Of a stretch of DNA of 64,000 bases, positions 17,205 to 24,996 are shown in pieces. Position 1 is the first letter of the stretch, and each line of letters begins with the position of its first letter. The notes below the pieces were generated by a model. That model saw nothing but the letters and a program-made list of their open reading frames with translations. It was not told where the DNA came from and did not search any database. The stretch is from Geomonas agri (GTDB lineage Bacteria; Desulfobacterota; Desulfuromonadia; Geobacterales; Geobacteraceae), in contig NZ_JAINZO010000001.1 in NCBI RefSeq assembly GCF_020179605.1, positions 1,586,799-1,650,798 of the forward strand. Direction: 5' to 3'. A program made the translations under genes and the position numbers.

Positions 17205-17702
17205 ATGGGACTGCGAACCTTGATGACTGTAACGGCCGCACTGGCGATGCTAGCCTCGTCACACTCTTCGTTGGCCGCACAGGGCAAAACGGCGGATAGC
17301 AAAGCGATCGAGCGTGGGCGCTACCTGGTCCGCATAGGGGGGTGCAACGACTGTCACACGAGCGGCTATGCCTTGGGGACCGGCAAGATCGCCGAGGAGC
17401 ATTGGCTCACCGGTGATCAACTGGGGTGGAAAGGCCCGTGGGGCACCACCTACCCCGCCAACCTCAGGACGTTCATCCCGCAGATGTCGGAAAGGCAATG
17501 GATTGACTTCGCCCGGAGCACTGAGACCCGACCGCCCATGCCATGGTACGACCTGCGCGCAATGTCCAAGGAGGACCTGCGCGCCATCTACCGTTATGTC
17601 AAAGCGGCGGGGGCGCGGGGCGATGCGGCGCCCACTTATGTACCGCCGGGCGAGGAACCCAAGGGTCCCTATATCCTGTTCCCAACGCCGCCCAAGCAAT
17701 AA
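17205..17702 (+). CDS. Periplasmic monoheme c-type cytochrome
   Basis: A 165-residue exported protein with a signal peptide (residues 1-25, cleavage probably after SSLAA) and one heme c motif, C47-N-D-C-H51, in RYLVRIGGCNDCH. The later PPMPWYDLRAMSKEDLRAIY resembles the region supplying the distal methionine in class I cytochromes, and the overall pattern recalls cytochrome subunits of periplasmic dehydrogenases. No dehydrogenase partner is adjacent, so the electron donor is unknown. The ribosome-binding site AAGGAGGAAG is strong, suggesting high expression. It is followed by a good terminator and so is probably monocistronic. Confidence 0.87.
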   Translation: MGLRTLMTVTAALAMLASSHSSLAAQGKTADSKAIERGRYLVRIGGCNDCHTSGYALGTGKIAEEHWLTGDQLGWKGPWGTTYPANLRTFIPQMSERQWIDFARSTETRPPMPWYDLRAMSKEDLRAIYRYVKAAGARGDAAPTYVPPGEEPKGPYILFPTPPKQ

Positions 17703-17715
17703 CCTCATCACCCCC

Positions 17716-17752
17716 AGGCGGGAGTACACACTCCCGCCTTCTTTCCCCTTTT
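17716..17752 (+). terminator. Rho-independent terminator of the cytochrome gene
   Basis: A perfect 10-bp stem, AGGCGGGAGT / ACTCCCGCCT, with an ACAC loop, is followed by the pyrimidine tract TCTTTCCCCTTTT. It starts 14 bases after the stop codon. Confidence 0.85.
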
Positions 17753-17870
17753 CTCTTCCCCCAGCCTCAGCATGCTGGTTCCGCCAGCTAGCCATCTATT
17801 CATCATTGACTTTGCGCCAGCTACCGGTGTATTAAAACGAAATTCTTAAGGGCGTCCCATGGAGATACCG

Positions 17871-18086
17871 ATGCTCGAACACCCCGGCAAGCAAGCATCT
17901 CGCGCCGCGGTCTGCCGCACACCGGACGGCCGCATCACCATTTTCGAGATCGCTCCGGACCAGGCGCGGGCAGCCACGGCCGTGGGGCTGAAGCCGCTCA
18001 ACACGCTACCCGATGTCGGCAAGATCCCCCGCGAAACGGTAGGAAACACCGGAATACGGAGACAGTATGACTTCCACGAGCGTTAA
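17871..18086 (+). CDS. Small hypothetical protein, about 71-75 aa
   Basis: A short unrecognised protein whose 3' end overlaps the MFS transporter start by 20 bases, so the two are probably translated as a pair. The start given has GGAGATACC directly before it; an ATG 12 bases upstream would add MEIP. The sequence contains CRTPDGRITIFEIAPDQ, a possible beta hairpin, and a basic C-terminus. No signal peptide or membrane segment is visible. It may be a genuine small accessory protein or an upstream frame that couples translation. Confidence 0.45.
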   Translation: MLEHPGKQASRAAVCRTPDGRITIFEIAPDQARAATAVGLKPLNTLPDVGKIPRETVGNTGIRRQYDFHER

Positions 18087-19314
18087 CTCACAGGCCACAT
18101 TGCGGCAGGTACTGGGCCTCCCGGTGATCGTGGCCGCCCTCGGCTACTTCGTCGATATCTACGACCTGGTGCTGTTCAGCATCGTCCGGGTGCCGAGTCT
18201 CAAGGGGATCGGTCTGGCGGGACAGGAACTAATCGACAAAGGCGTGTTCCTGCTCAACATGCAGATGGCCGGCATGCTGCTGGGGGGGATTCTCTGGGGT
18301 ATCCTCGGCGACCGCAAGGGACGGCTAAAGATCATGTTCGGCTCGATCTTCATCTACTCGCTGGCGAACCTCGCCAACGCCACCGTGCACTCCATCGAGG
18401 CATACGCCCTGCTCCGCTTCCTGGCCGGCGTCGGCTTGGCTGGCGAACTGGGCGCCGGCATCACGCTGGTCTCCGAGGTGCTGCATCGCTCCATCAGGGG
18501 GTACGGCACCATGATCGTAGCCACGGTAGGCGTCTCCGGCGCGATCCTCGCCAACTTTGTCGCTAAGCAGTTCGACTGGCGCACCGCCTTCGTCATCGGC
18601 GGCGTGCTCGGGCTCATGCTCCTGGTGCTCCGTCTCAGCGTGGCGGAATCCGGCATGTTCAAGGGGATGGAGTCGCGTGAGATGTCCAAGGGGAACTTCC
18701 TGGCCCTGTTCACCTCGCGGGACCGCTTCGGGCGCTTCCTGCACTCGATCCTGATTGGCCTCCCTTCCTGGTTCGTGGTCGGGGTGCTGATCACCTTCTC
18801 CCCCGAGTTCGCCAAGGTGCTCAACGTGCAGGGGTCGATCAGCGCGGGTAACGCGGTCATGTACTGCTACCTCGGCCTCGTGGGCGGGGACCTGGCCAGC
18901 GGAGTGCTGAGCCAGTTGTTGCAAAGCCGCAAGAAGGTGGTGCTCCTGTTCCTGCTCATCACCGTCGTCGCCGTAGCCGTCTACTTCTCCGCCTCCGGGG
19001 TCAGCGCCGGTGCTTTCTATGCCATCTGCTGTCTGCTCGGTTTCGGCATCGGCTACTGGGCCATCTTCGTCACCGTCGCCGCCGAGCAGTTCGGCACCAA
19101 CCTGCGCGCCACGGTTGCCACCTCGGTCCCCAACTTTGTGCGCGGCATGACCATTCCCATCACCATGCTGTTCCAGGTGGCGCGCAAGAGCCTCGGCATC
19201 GAGACCGGCGCCATCGTGGTCGGCGTGCTCACCCTGGTCATCGCGCTCTTCTCGCTATCGCGGCTGCACGAAACCTTCCACAAGGATCTGGACTACTTTG
19301 AGGAGTTCATCTGA
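18067..19314 (+). CDS. MFS transporter, metabolite:proton symporter type
   Basis: A 415-residue polytopic inner-membrane protein with about 12 hydrophobic segments. The cytoplasmic loop 2-3 signature appears as GILGDRKGRLKIMFGS, and LRFLAGVGLAGELGAGITLV matches the sugar/metabolite-proton symporter branch of the superfamily. The loop between helices 6 and 7 (KGMESREMSKGNFLALF) is short. Substrate is not predictable from sequence; organic acids or amino-acid derivatives are typical for this branch. GGAGACAGT precedes the ATG. It overlaps a small upstream gene and is followed 32 bases later by an EamA transporter on the same strand, so a transport operon is likely. Confidence 0.88.
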   Translation: MTSTSVNSQATLRQVLGLPVIVAALGYFVDIYDLVLFSIVRVPSLKGIGLAGQELIDKGVFLLNMQMAGMLLGGILWGILGDRKGRLKIMFGSIFIYSLANLANATVHSIEAYALLRFLAGVGLAGELGAGITLVSEVLHRSIRGYGTMIVATVGVSGAILANFVAKQFDWRTAFVIGGVLGLMLLVLRLSVAESGMFKGMESREMSKGNFLALFTSRDRFGRFLHSILIGLPSWFVVGVLITFSPEFAKVLNVQGSISAGNAVMYCYLGLVGGDLASGVLSQLLQSRKKVVLLFLLITVVAVAVYFSASGVSAGAFYAICCLLGFGIGYWAIFVTVAAEQFGTNLRATVATSVPNFVRGMTIPITMLFQVARKSLGIETGAIVVGVLTLVIALFSLSRLHETFHKDLDYFEEFI

Positions 19315-19346
19315 GCGAAGCGACGACACACCAGAGTAGACAAACC

Positions 19347-20222
19347 ATGACAACCGACCAGAACCGGCACCTGTTGCGCACCTCCCTCGTCACTGCGATC
19401 GCCCCCTGTATCTGGGGCAGCACCTACATCGTGACCACGCAGATGCTTCCCCCAAACCACCCGCTCACCGCGGCACTTTTGCGGGTGCTCCCCATCGGCC
19501 TGGTCATGATCGCCCTGCAGCGCCGCGCCCCAACGGAAGAGTGGTGGGGGCGGCTGTTGCTGCTGGGCCTTATGAACATCGGTGTTTTCCAGGCGCTCCT
19601 TTTCATCGCTGCGTACCGGCTCCCCGGTGGGGTGGCCGCAACCGTGATTGCGACCCAGCCACTGGCGGTCATCGTGCTCTCCCGGCCGTTATTGGGCAGT
19701 ACCCCCACGCGCCTTGCCTGGATCGCAGCCGGCACCGGCGTCATCGGCGTCGCGCTATTAGTGCTCACCCCGGCCGCCCGGCTGGATGCCATCGGCCTCG
19801 CCGCGGCCTTCGCCGGGGCTGGATGCATGGCCCTGGGCACCGTGCTCACTAAACGCTGGTCCGCAACGCCTCTCCCCATCGCCGCCTTCACCGGGTGGCA
19901 GTTGGTCTTCGGCGGCCTGTTCCTGCTCCCCTTCGCACTTTTCTTCGAAGAGCCGCTTATCAGCCTGACCGTCAAGAACGTGATTGGGTATGCCTACCTG
20001 GGCATCTTCGGCACCGGTATTACCTACATGATCTTCTTTTGGGGGATTAAGCGTTTGCAGCCTTCTGCAGTCTCCCTGCTTGGGCTTTTGAGCCCGGTCA
20101 TGGCGACGGCGCTCGGATTCCTGGTGCTGGGGCAGAGCCTCACGCCCCTGCAGATTGTTGGTGGGGTGCTGGTGTTGTGGAGTATCTGGGCGGGTCAGCG
20201 GCCGGCGCCGGCAAAGCACTAG
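19347..20222 (+). CDS. EamA/DMT-family transporter
   Basis: A 291-residue integral membrane protein with about ten helices arranged as two EamA repeats. The first repeat begins IAPCIWGSTYIVTTQMLPP, a typical DMT start, and the second includes GAGCMALGTVLTKRW and IFGTGITYMIFFWGIKRLQP. The family exports amino acids and other metabolites; the substrate is unknown. It follows the MFS gene closely. Its stop codon overlaps that of the convergent PfkB kinase (shared CTAG), leaving no room for an intervening terminator. Confidence 0.88.
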   Translation: MTTDQNRHLLRTSLVTAIAPCIWGSTYIVTTQMLPPNHPLTAALLRVLPIGLVMIALQRRAPTEEWWGRLLLLGLMNIGVFQALLFIAAYRLPGGVAATVIATQPLAVIVLSRPLLGSTPTRLAWIAAGTGVIGVALLVLTPAARLDAIGLAAAFAGAGCMALGTVLTKRWSATPLPIAAFTGWQLVFGGLFLLPFALFFEEPLISLTVKNVIGYAYLGIFGTGITYMIFFWGIKRLQPSAVSLLGLLSPVMATALGFLVLGQSLTPLQIVGGVLVLWSIWAGQRPAPAKH

Positions 20223-21133
20223 CCGCGAAGGTCAAGGAAGTCCTTGAGTTGGGACAAAGTGGGTAGAGCCGCGCGGCCGCCCAAGGCGGCCGTGTTCAAG
20301 GCGCCGACGGCGGAGGCGTAGCGGGCCGACTCCTTAAGGGAAAGCCCTTGGGCAAGCCCGAAGAGAAAGCCGCCGTGGTAGGCGTCTCCGGCGCCAGTGG
20401 TATCGACCACCTGCTCGACGGGGTACGCCGGTTGATGAAAAAACTTGCCGTCACGGGATAGCAGAAAACTCCCCCGCGTCCCGCTGGTGATCCCCACCAC
20501 CTTGGGGCCGTACTGCAGAAGCGCCTGCGCCGCCTGTTCAAGTGACGATGCCCCGGTGCAGCTCTCGGCGTATTCCTCGGCAACGATGCAGATGTCCACC
20601 AGCGGCAGCAGTTCGCAGTGTTCCGGACGGAAACGGTGCGATCCGCCGTCGAAGGAGACCAGCACACCGGCTTCCCGCGCCACCTGGGCCGCCTCTAGGC
20701 AGGCCTGCCAGTGCCGCCCGTTCAGGTGCAGGATCTTCGCTTCCCGGATCATGCACAGATTTAGCTTTTCAAAGGGAAGTTCGCCGGAGGTCCCCGGCGC
20801 GAAGGTGATGGCGCGGTCGCCGTCGCGCTGTCTGACCAGGATGCTTGCCTGAGAAGACGTGCTGCCGGCGTCGATGACCATCCCCGCCGTGTCCACCCCT
20901 TCCGCTTTCAATTCCTCGACGATCATGCGGCCGATCAGGTCGTCGCCCACCAGGTCCAGCATCGCGGTGCGCGCGCCCAGGCGCGCCAGTGCAACCAGCG
21001 CCGTGGCTACCGGGCCTCCCCCGGCCAGGGCCGAGGCATGTGCCCGCTGTACTAGTTCGCCTCCCGGCAGTTCATCAACCACCATGAGCAGGTCCATGGT
21101 GCAGACGCCCAGTCCCACGACATCGTATTTCAT
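20219..21133 (-). CDS. PfkB-family carbohydrate/nucleoside kinase
   Basis: A 304-residue ribokinase-fold kinase. The C-terminal PfkB signature DTTGAGDAYHGGFLFGLAQG contains the catalytic aspartate and anion hole, and the N-terminal GGGPVATALVALARLG is the first signature. Members phosphorylate sugars, nucleosides or sugar acids with ATP; the substrate here cannot be told from neighbours, as no sugar transporter or isomerase is adjacent. Length is typical. Its stop overlaps the EamA stop on the other strand. The gene is preceded by a 223-base gap containing one dispersed repeat copy. Confidence 0.85.
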   Translation of the reverse strand: MKYDVVGLGVCTMDLLMVVDELPGGELVQRAHASALAGGGPVATALVALARLGARTAMLDLVGDDLIGRMIVEELKAEGVDTAGMVIDAGSTSSQASILVRQRDGDRAITFAPGTSGELPFEKLNLCMIREAKILHLNGRHWQACLEAAQVAREAGVLVSFDGGSHRFRPEHCELLPLVDICIVAEEYAESCTGASSLEQAAQALLQYGPKVVGITSGTRGSFLLSRDGKFFHQPAYPVEQVVDTTGAGDAYHGGFLFGLAQGLSLKESARYASAVGALNTAALGGRAALPTLSQLKDFLDLRG

Positions 21134-21297
21134 AGCGCCGCCTTTCTCAGAGTGCCCACGTCGGATGATTCTTCACAGAAGTCGAGGAAGCGTTGCCCCC
21201 TCTACCTGTTACAGGTGAACCTTCGTCCCCATCGAAGCGTTGTTCGGAGAACTCACGAACCATGTAGGACTTACCCTACAAAGCGCTGCACGAGCCT

Positions 21298-21340
21298 AAC
21301 GTCCCCCCCTTTGCAAAGGGGGGACAGGGGGGATTTTAGC
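21298..21340 (+). repeat. Dispersed GC-rich hairpin repeat, copy B
   Basis: Begins AACGTCCCCCCCTTTGCAAA and continues GGGGGGACAGGGGGGATTTT. The CCCCCCCTTTGCAAAGGGGGG part is a near-perfect stem-loop. The element lies between the Rrf2 gene and the PfkB gene, both on the minus strand. Confidence 0.75.
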
Positions 21341-21356
21341 AGCTCTACCCTCAACA

Positions 21357-21818
21357 TCATATGCAGAAATCCAGCACATCCTCCTGCCGCGCCCCTGCCT
21401 CCTCCACCTTCTTGAGCACGTCCGCGAGCGTGGTGCCGTCCAGGATGCGCGCCATCTCGTCGCGCACGTCCTTCATGACCAGCCTGATACCGCAGGTCGC
21501 CTCGTTGCCGCACTCCGTGCACCTTGCGTAGGCCATCTCGCTGACACATGGGACCGGCGCCAGCGGCCCTTCCATGATGCGTATCGCCTGTCCGAAAGTG
21601 ATCTTATGCGGCGGCCGCCCCAGGTAGTACCCCCCTCCCCTCCCCTTGCGGCTCTGCAGAATGCCGCAGTTCTTCAGGTTGAGCAGGATGTTCTCCAGGA
21701 ACTTCTTTGGAATCCTCTCGTCTCGGGCCAGGTCCGCGATCAGTATCGGCCCACGGTCGTACTTTTGCGCAAGGTATATCAAGGCCTTCAGGCCGTACTT
21801 CGTTTTCTTGGATATCAC
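21357..21818 (-). CDS. Rrf2-family transcriptional regulator
   Basis: A 153-residue winged-helix regulator. The DNA-binding part is MISKKTKYGLKALIYLA ... IPKKFLENILLNLKNCGIL with the wing GRGGGYYL. Four cysteines follow at 91, 100, 103 and 109 (CX8CX2CX5C), a pattern close to IscR/NsrR-type iron-sulfur binding, so it probably senses Fe-S status, redox or NO. A GTG start is used. It lies only 9 bases after the DASS anion transporter in the same direction, suggesting that the regulator controls its own operon including that transporter. Confidence 0.88.
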   Translation of the reverse strand: MISKKTKYGLKALIYLAQKYDRGPILIADLARDERIPKKFLENILLNLKNCGILQSRKGRGGGYYLGRPPHKITFGQAIRIMEGPLAPVPCVSEMAYARCTECGNEATCGIRLVMKDVRDEMARILDGTTLADVLKKVEEAGARQEDVLDFCI

Positions 21819-21827
21819 GCTTTCCTC

Positions 21828-23312
21828 TTATATCTTCAGCCCGAGCACGGGCCAGATGAACACGACGCTCCCCATGAACAAGAGCCACGAGATAGCCATT
21901 ACCACGGCGCCTGCCACAATGATGTCCCGGCTCTTGAGGTACCCTGAAGCGTAGGCGATGGCGGTGGCCGGGGTACCCATGGGAAGGCAGTAGGCGAGCC
22001 CCGCAGGGAGCGCGATGGAGAGCGTCATCACCTTGGGATCCATCCCCGTGGTCTGGCACAGCCCCATTCCCACCGGCATCAGGATCGCTACCACCGCCGC
22101 ATGGCTGATGCATTCCGTTACCAGGATGGCCACCAGCGAGATCACCGCGATCACAGCCAGCGGCGCATGAGCATGGTCACCCATCCCCTTTTTCACCACC
22201 CACACCGCCGCCCCCGTCTTCTCCAGCGCCGAGGCCAGCGCGATGGTGCCGCCGTACATCAGGATGATGCCCCAGTTGACGTACTCCTCGATCAGCTGCC
22301 AGGAGATCACCTTGAAGGTGAACAGCGCGGCCGCCCCGAGAATGGCGATGGCTGCCAGCCCGGTCTTCTCACCAAGGAACATCCAGCCGGCGACGGTGAC
22401 GGCCATGACCAGGGCGGTGAGGATCTCGTCGTAGCTGATCTTCCCCATTTCCAGGCGTTTGCCGTTGAGGAACTTAAGTCCCACTTCAACGTCGTCCAGG
22501 TCGGGGGGGAAGAACTTGAGCAGGATGACGAACCCCAGGACCAGCAGTGGCAACACGATCATGCAGGCCGCGGTGGACCACTCGACGAAGCTGAAATGAA
22601 GCCCGGTGGCCTCCCTGAGCAGTCCGGCGGCAAGCGGCGCGCGCGCGCCGCCCAGGAAGGTGGCGATGCCGCCGATGATGCACCCCCAGGCCATGGACAT
22701 GAACAGCAGGCGCCCGAAGCTGCTCTTCCCCTTTTCAAGCTTCAGTGCCGTGGCCAGTTCGGTCACCACCGGAAAGAGCATGGCCGCTACGGCGTGTTCG
22801 CTCATGATAAAGGAGAGAAAGGCGGACAGCAAAAAGACGGTCAGGGCAAGCCGCGCCGGCGTCCTGCCGAACCTGGCCAGCATGGCGCGCGCGATACGGG
22901 CGGAGATACCGGTCCCGGTCAGCGCGGCAGCGAGGATGAAGGCGCCCAGGATGAAAAACACCGACTCGTTGCCGAACATGGAGTAGGTCTTCTTGGCGTC
23001 CATGATGCCCAAAAGCGGCAGCATCACCATGGAGAGCAGCGCGGTAACGGCAATCGGCAGCAGTCCAGAAATCCAGAAGAAAACGGTGGCGCCGAAGAGC
23101 ACCAGCGAGCGGTACCCTTCCACGGTAAGCCCTTCGGGCGGTGCCAGGCGGATCAGGACGCCGATCACCAGCGCGACCGCGGCCATGACCTGGTAGCGCG
23201 CTGTGCGGTCCAGAACGATAAGCCACAAGGGGCGGTTGTCGATTTTAAGCGGTTTGTCCAGGAAGTGCTTAGATTCCATCTGTTGGCGGGCGCCCTCGTT
23301 GCTCAATTTCAA
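21828..23312 (-). CDS. DASS/SLC13-family anion transporter with altered SNT motifs
   Basis: A 494-residue inner-membrane transporter with about 12 hydrophobic segments in two repeats, related to sodium-coupled dicarboxylate and sulfate symporters. In characterised members each repeat carries a Ser-Asn-Thr motif that binds sodium and the substrate carboxylate; here the equivalent places read FIMSEHAVAAMLFPV and CISHAAVVAILMPV, so Asn/Thr are replaced. The variant may define a subfamily with a different substrate or coupling ion. It is co-directional with and 9 bases upstream of an Rrf2 regulator. The gene before it (23328-24131) ends 15 bases upstream, so all three may be one transcript. Confidence 0.87.
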   Translation of the reverse strand: MKLSNEGARQQMESKHFLDKPLKIDNRPLWLIVLDRTARYQVMAAVALVIGVLIRLAPPEGLTVEGYRSLVLFGATVFFWISGLLPIAVTALLSMVMLPLLGIMDAKKTYSMFGNESVFFILGAFILAAALTGTGISARIARAMLARFGRTPARLALTVFLLSAFLSFIMSEHAVAAMLFPVVTELATALKLEKGKSSFGRLLFMSMAWGCIIGGIATFLGGARAPLAAGLLREATGLHFSFVEWSTAACMIVLPLLVLGFVILLKFFPPDLDDVEVGLKFLNGKRLEMGKISYDEILTALVMAVTVAGWMFLGEKTGLAAIAILGAAALFTFKVISWQLIEEYVNWGIILMYGGTIALASALEKTGAAVWVVKKGMGDHAHAPLAVIAVISLVAILVTECISHAAVVAILMPVGMGLCQTTGMDPKVMTLSIALPAGLAYCLPMGTPATAIAYASGYLKSRDIIVAGAVVMAISWLLFMGSVVFIWPVLGLKI

Positions 23313-23327
23313 TGACCGGTTCCCTAA

Positions 23328-24131
23328 TTAGAGCCCGGAGGATTCGTAAGATTCTGCCACTTCTTTGACGCGCAGCAACCGGCGCAGGTCGGAACCGGCC
23401 AGGAGCCTGCGGTCCTCGATGCTGTCGATGACCCCCCGCAGGATCCCCTTGGGCGCGGCGGGCGCGAAGGGGGAAATCAGATAAACGAGAGGTATCAGGG
23501 GCTTAATCAGCGCCCTGTTCTGCAGCCACCCGCGCTGCAGGTGCTGGAAAACCTTGGTGAGGTGCTCGGCCGGGACAGCGGCTGCATCAGCGGTAAGCTG
23601 CACCAGCGGCACGATTTCTCGCTCCAGTAGTGCATCGATGCCGGCCACGGTTGAATCGGCAGGCTCGCTCCCTGCGTCGAGCGACGATACCACCGACCAC
23701 CGCGGGAACACAGTACGCGCGTAATTGAGGGAACGGATGCGCTCCTCCAGTTGCGAGCCGAACTCCCTGGGACGGGCATGATCATACACGTGCAGCGGGA
23801 TGTCGAGGATGTCGACGCCGGCTGCATAGGCACGCTCCACGGCTCGCTGCGAGGCGCCATAATCGACCCTGCCCACAAGGTAGGCGTTGAAGTTTTTCTT
23901 GATTTGCCGGGCCAGGCTTTCGGCTTGGACAAAGCGATCTTCGTTGCCGAAGGTGAGGTGAAAGAGCGCCGCGTTGCTCTGGTAATGACTCTCGTACAGC
24001 GTCTCTATGGTCTGCCGCTCAGGGAGATCCCCCCCCACGAAAAAGACGTTGGCTTCACGCCGCAGCTGTTCGGGGGAATACGGGACGGCCCGGGTGACGA
24101 GCTCCCGCATTTTTTTCTGGTCAATCCTCAT
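23328..24131 (-). CDS. Unrecognised protein, possible TIM-barrel fold
   Basis: A 267-residue soluble protein that I cannot assign. The segment FFVGGDLPERQTIETLYESH, and later FNAYLVGRVDYGASQRAVE and AGVDILDIPLHVYDH, read like successive beta-alpha units of a TIM barrel. They recall the barrel of biotin-synthase-like radical SAM proteins, but there is no CxxxCxxC motif; cysteine is absent from the whole sequence. The C-terminal part is more helical and contains a hydrophobic stretch, ALIKPLIPLVYLISPFAP. The ATG chosen has GGGGGAGC upstream; a longer frame adds ten residues. It precedes the DASS transporter and Rrf2 genes by a 15-base gap. Confidence 0.55.
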   Translation of the reverse strand: MRIDQKKMRELVTRAVPYSPEQLRREANVFFVGGDLPERQTIETLYESHYQSNAALFHLTFGNEDRFVQAESLARQIKKNFNAYLVGRVDYGASQRAVERAYAAGVDILDIPLHVYDHARPREFGSQLEERIRSLNYARTVFPRWSVVSSLDAGSEPADSTVAGIDALLEREIVPLVQLTADAAAVPAEHLTKVFQHLQRGWLQNRALIKPLIPLVYLISPFAPAAPKGILRGVIDSIEDRRLLAGSDLRRLLRVKEVAESYESSGL

Positions 24132-24532
24132 TGATGGTGCTCCCCCTGGTAAGCCAAACATACATCACGGCGCTGTGCGCTTTTGGCAACCATACAAAAT
24201 CAAACCAAAACAGTCAACAAAAAATAATGCATTACCCATCACTGTACTAGACTAAAGTAATCAGTCGTGATCCTTGGTACTTACAGCGTCATGGGTAGTA
24301 TACGGTGCTCTGGTTTGCACTACGGGCTGCTCCCTCTCGAGACAACTTGATTAACTGAAACCATTCTCATTGACTTGCCGTCACGGACGCGCTATAGAAA
24401 ATGGGCGCCACGGCTGCAGACAACGGACGGTAAGTCGTCGGAGATACTGCGTTGCGTAGCGGCGAAACCTTGTTATCCTCATTAACAATCCACCCCCCTG
24501 CTGTCGCACCTGCGGCGGCGTACAAGGCTCTC
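24132..24532. other. Divergent intergenic region
   Basis: About 400 bases, AT-richer than its surroundings (notably 24170-24270), between the unrecognised minus-strand gene and the VOC gene. It contains a good plus-strand promoter (24370-24398). I see no coding frame with a ribosome-binding site and no hairpin repeat. Confidence 0.6.
24370..24398 (+). promoter_or_regulatory. Sigma70-type promoter for the VOC/DACNV genes
   Basis: TTGACT, a 17-base spacer and TATAGA match the -35 and -10 consensus well. Transcription would start near 24405 and give a leader of about 130 bases before the VOC gene and, 26 bases after it, the DACNV gene. Confidence 0.6.
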
Positions 24533-24970
24533 ATGATATCTCGCATTGACCATCTCAACATCGTGGTACGCGATCTGGAAGCGGCGACCTCTTTTTTTGT
24601 CCTGCTTGGGTTTACTACCGGCATCAGTTCCGACCTCGACACCGACTTTCTCGAGAAGCTGACCGGTGTGCGTTGCGCGGGTGGGAGGTTCACTGCGCTG
24701 CACCACCCGTCTTCCGATCTTTCCATCGAGCTGCTGCAGTTCGACGCGAGCGGCGAGCCCGATGCGGGGACTGGCATCGCCAACCGCATCGGCCTGCGCC
24801 ACCTGGCCTTCGCGGTCACGGACATAGAAGCCGAGGTGGCACGCCTGCGCGGCCACGGTGTGCAGTTCATCGGCGAGGTGCAGGTCTGGCAGAAGACCGG
24901 GAAAAAACTCATCTACTTCCACGGGCCGGAGGGAATCCTGCTGGAGCTCGCCCAGTACCCGCAACAGTAA
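24533..24970 (+). CDS. VOC-family (glyoxalase/dioxygenase fold) protein
   Basis: A 145-residue vicinal-oxygen-chelate protein made of two beta-alpha-beta3 modules. The first begins ISRIDHLNIVVRDLEAATSF with the metal-ligand histidine in DHLNI; the second contains GLRHLAFAVTDIEAEVARLR, and the C-terminal ligand glutamate is likely in GPEGILLELAQ. The pattern matches glyoxalase I-like or methylmalonyl-CoA epimerase-like enzymes, but the substrate cannot be named. Homology begins at the ATG given; the open frame extends 27 codons upstream. The DACNV gene starts 26 bases downstream. Confidence 0.85.
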   Translation: MISRIDHLNIVVRDLEAATSFFVLLGFTTGISSDLDTDFLEKLTGVRCAGGRFTALHHPSSDLSIELLQFDASGEPDAGTGIANRIGLRHLAFAVTDIEAEVARLRGHGVQFIGEVQVWQKTGKKLIYFHGPEGILLELAQYPQQ

Positions 24971-24996
24971 CCGAACCACGAGGGCTGCCGCCGGCC

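Noticed and set aside
22101-23315. 404-codon plus-strand open frame opposite the DASS transporter
   Set aside because: Composition dominated by Gln, Gly, Arg and His, as expected from the antisense of membrane helices.
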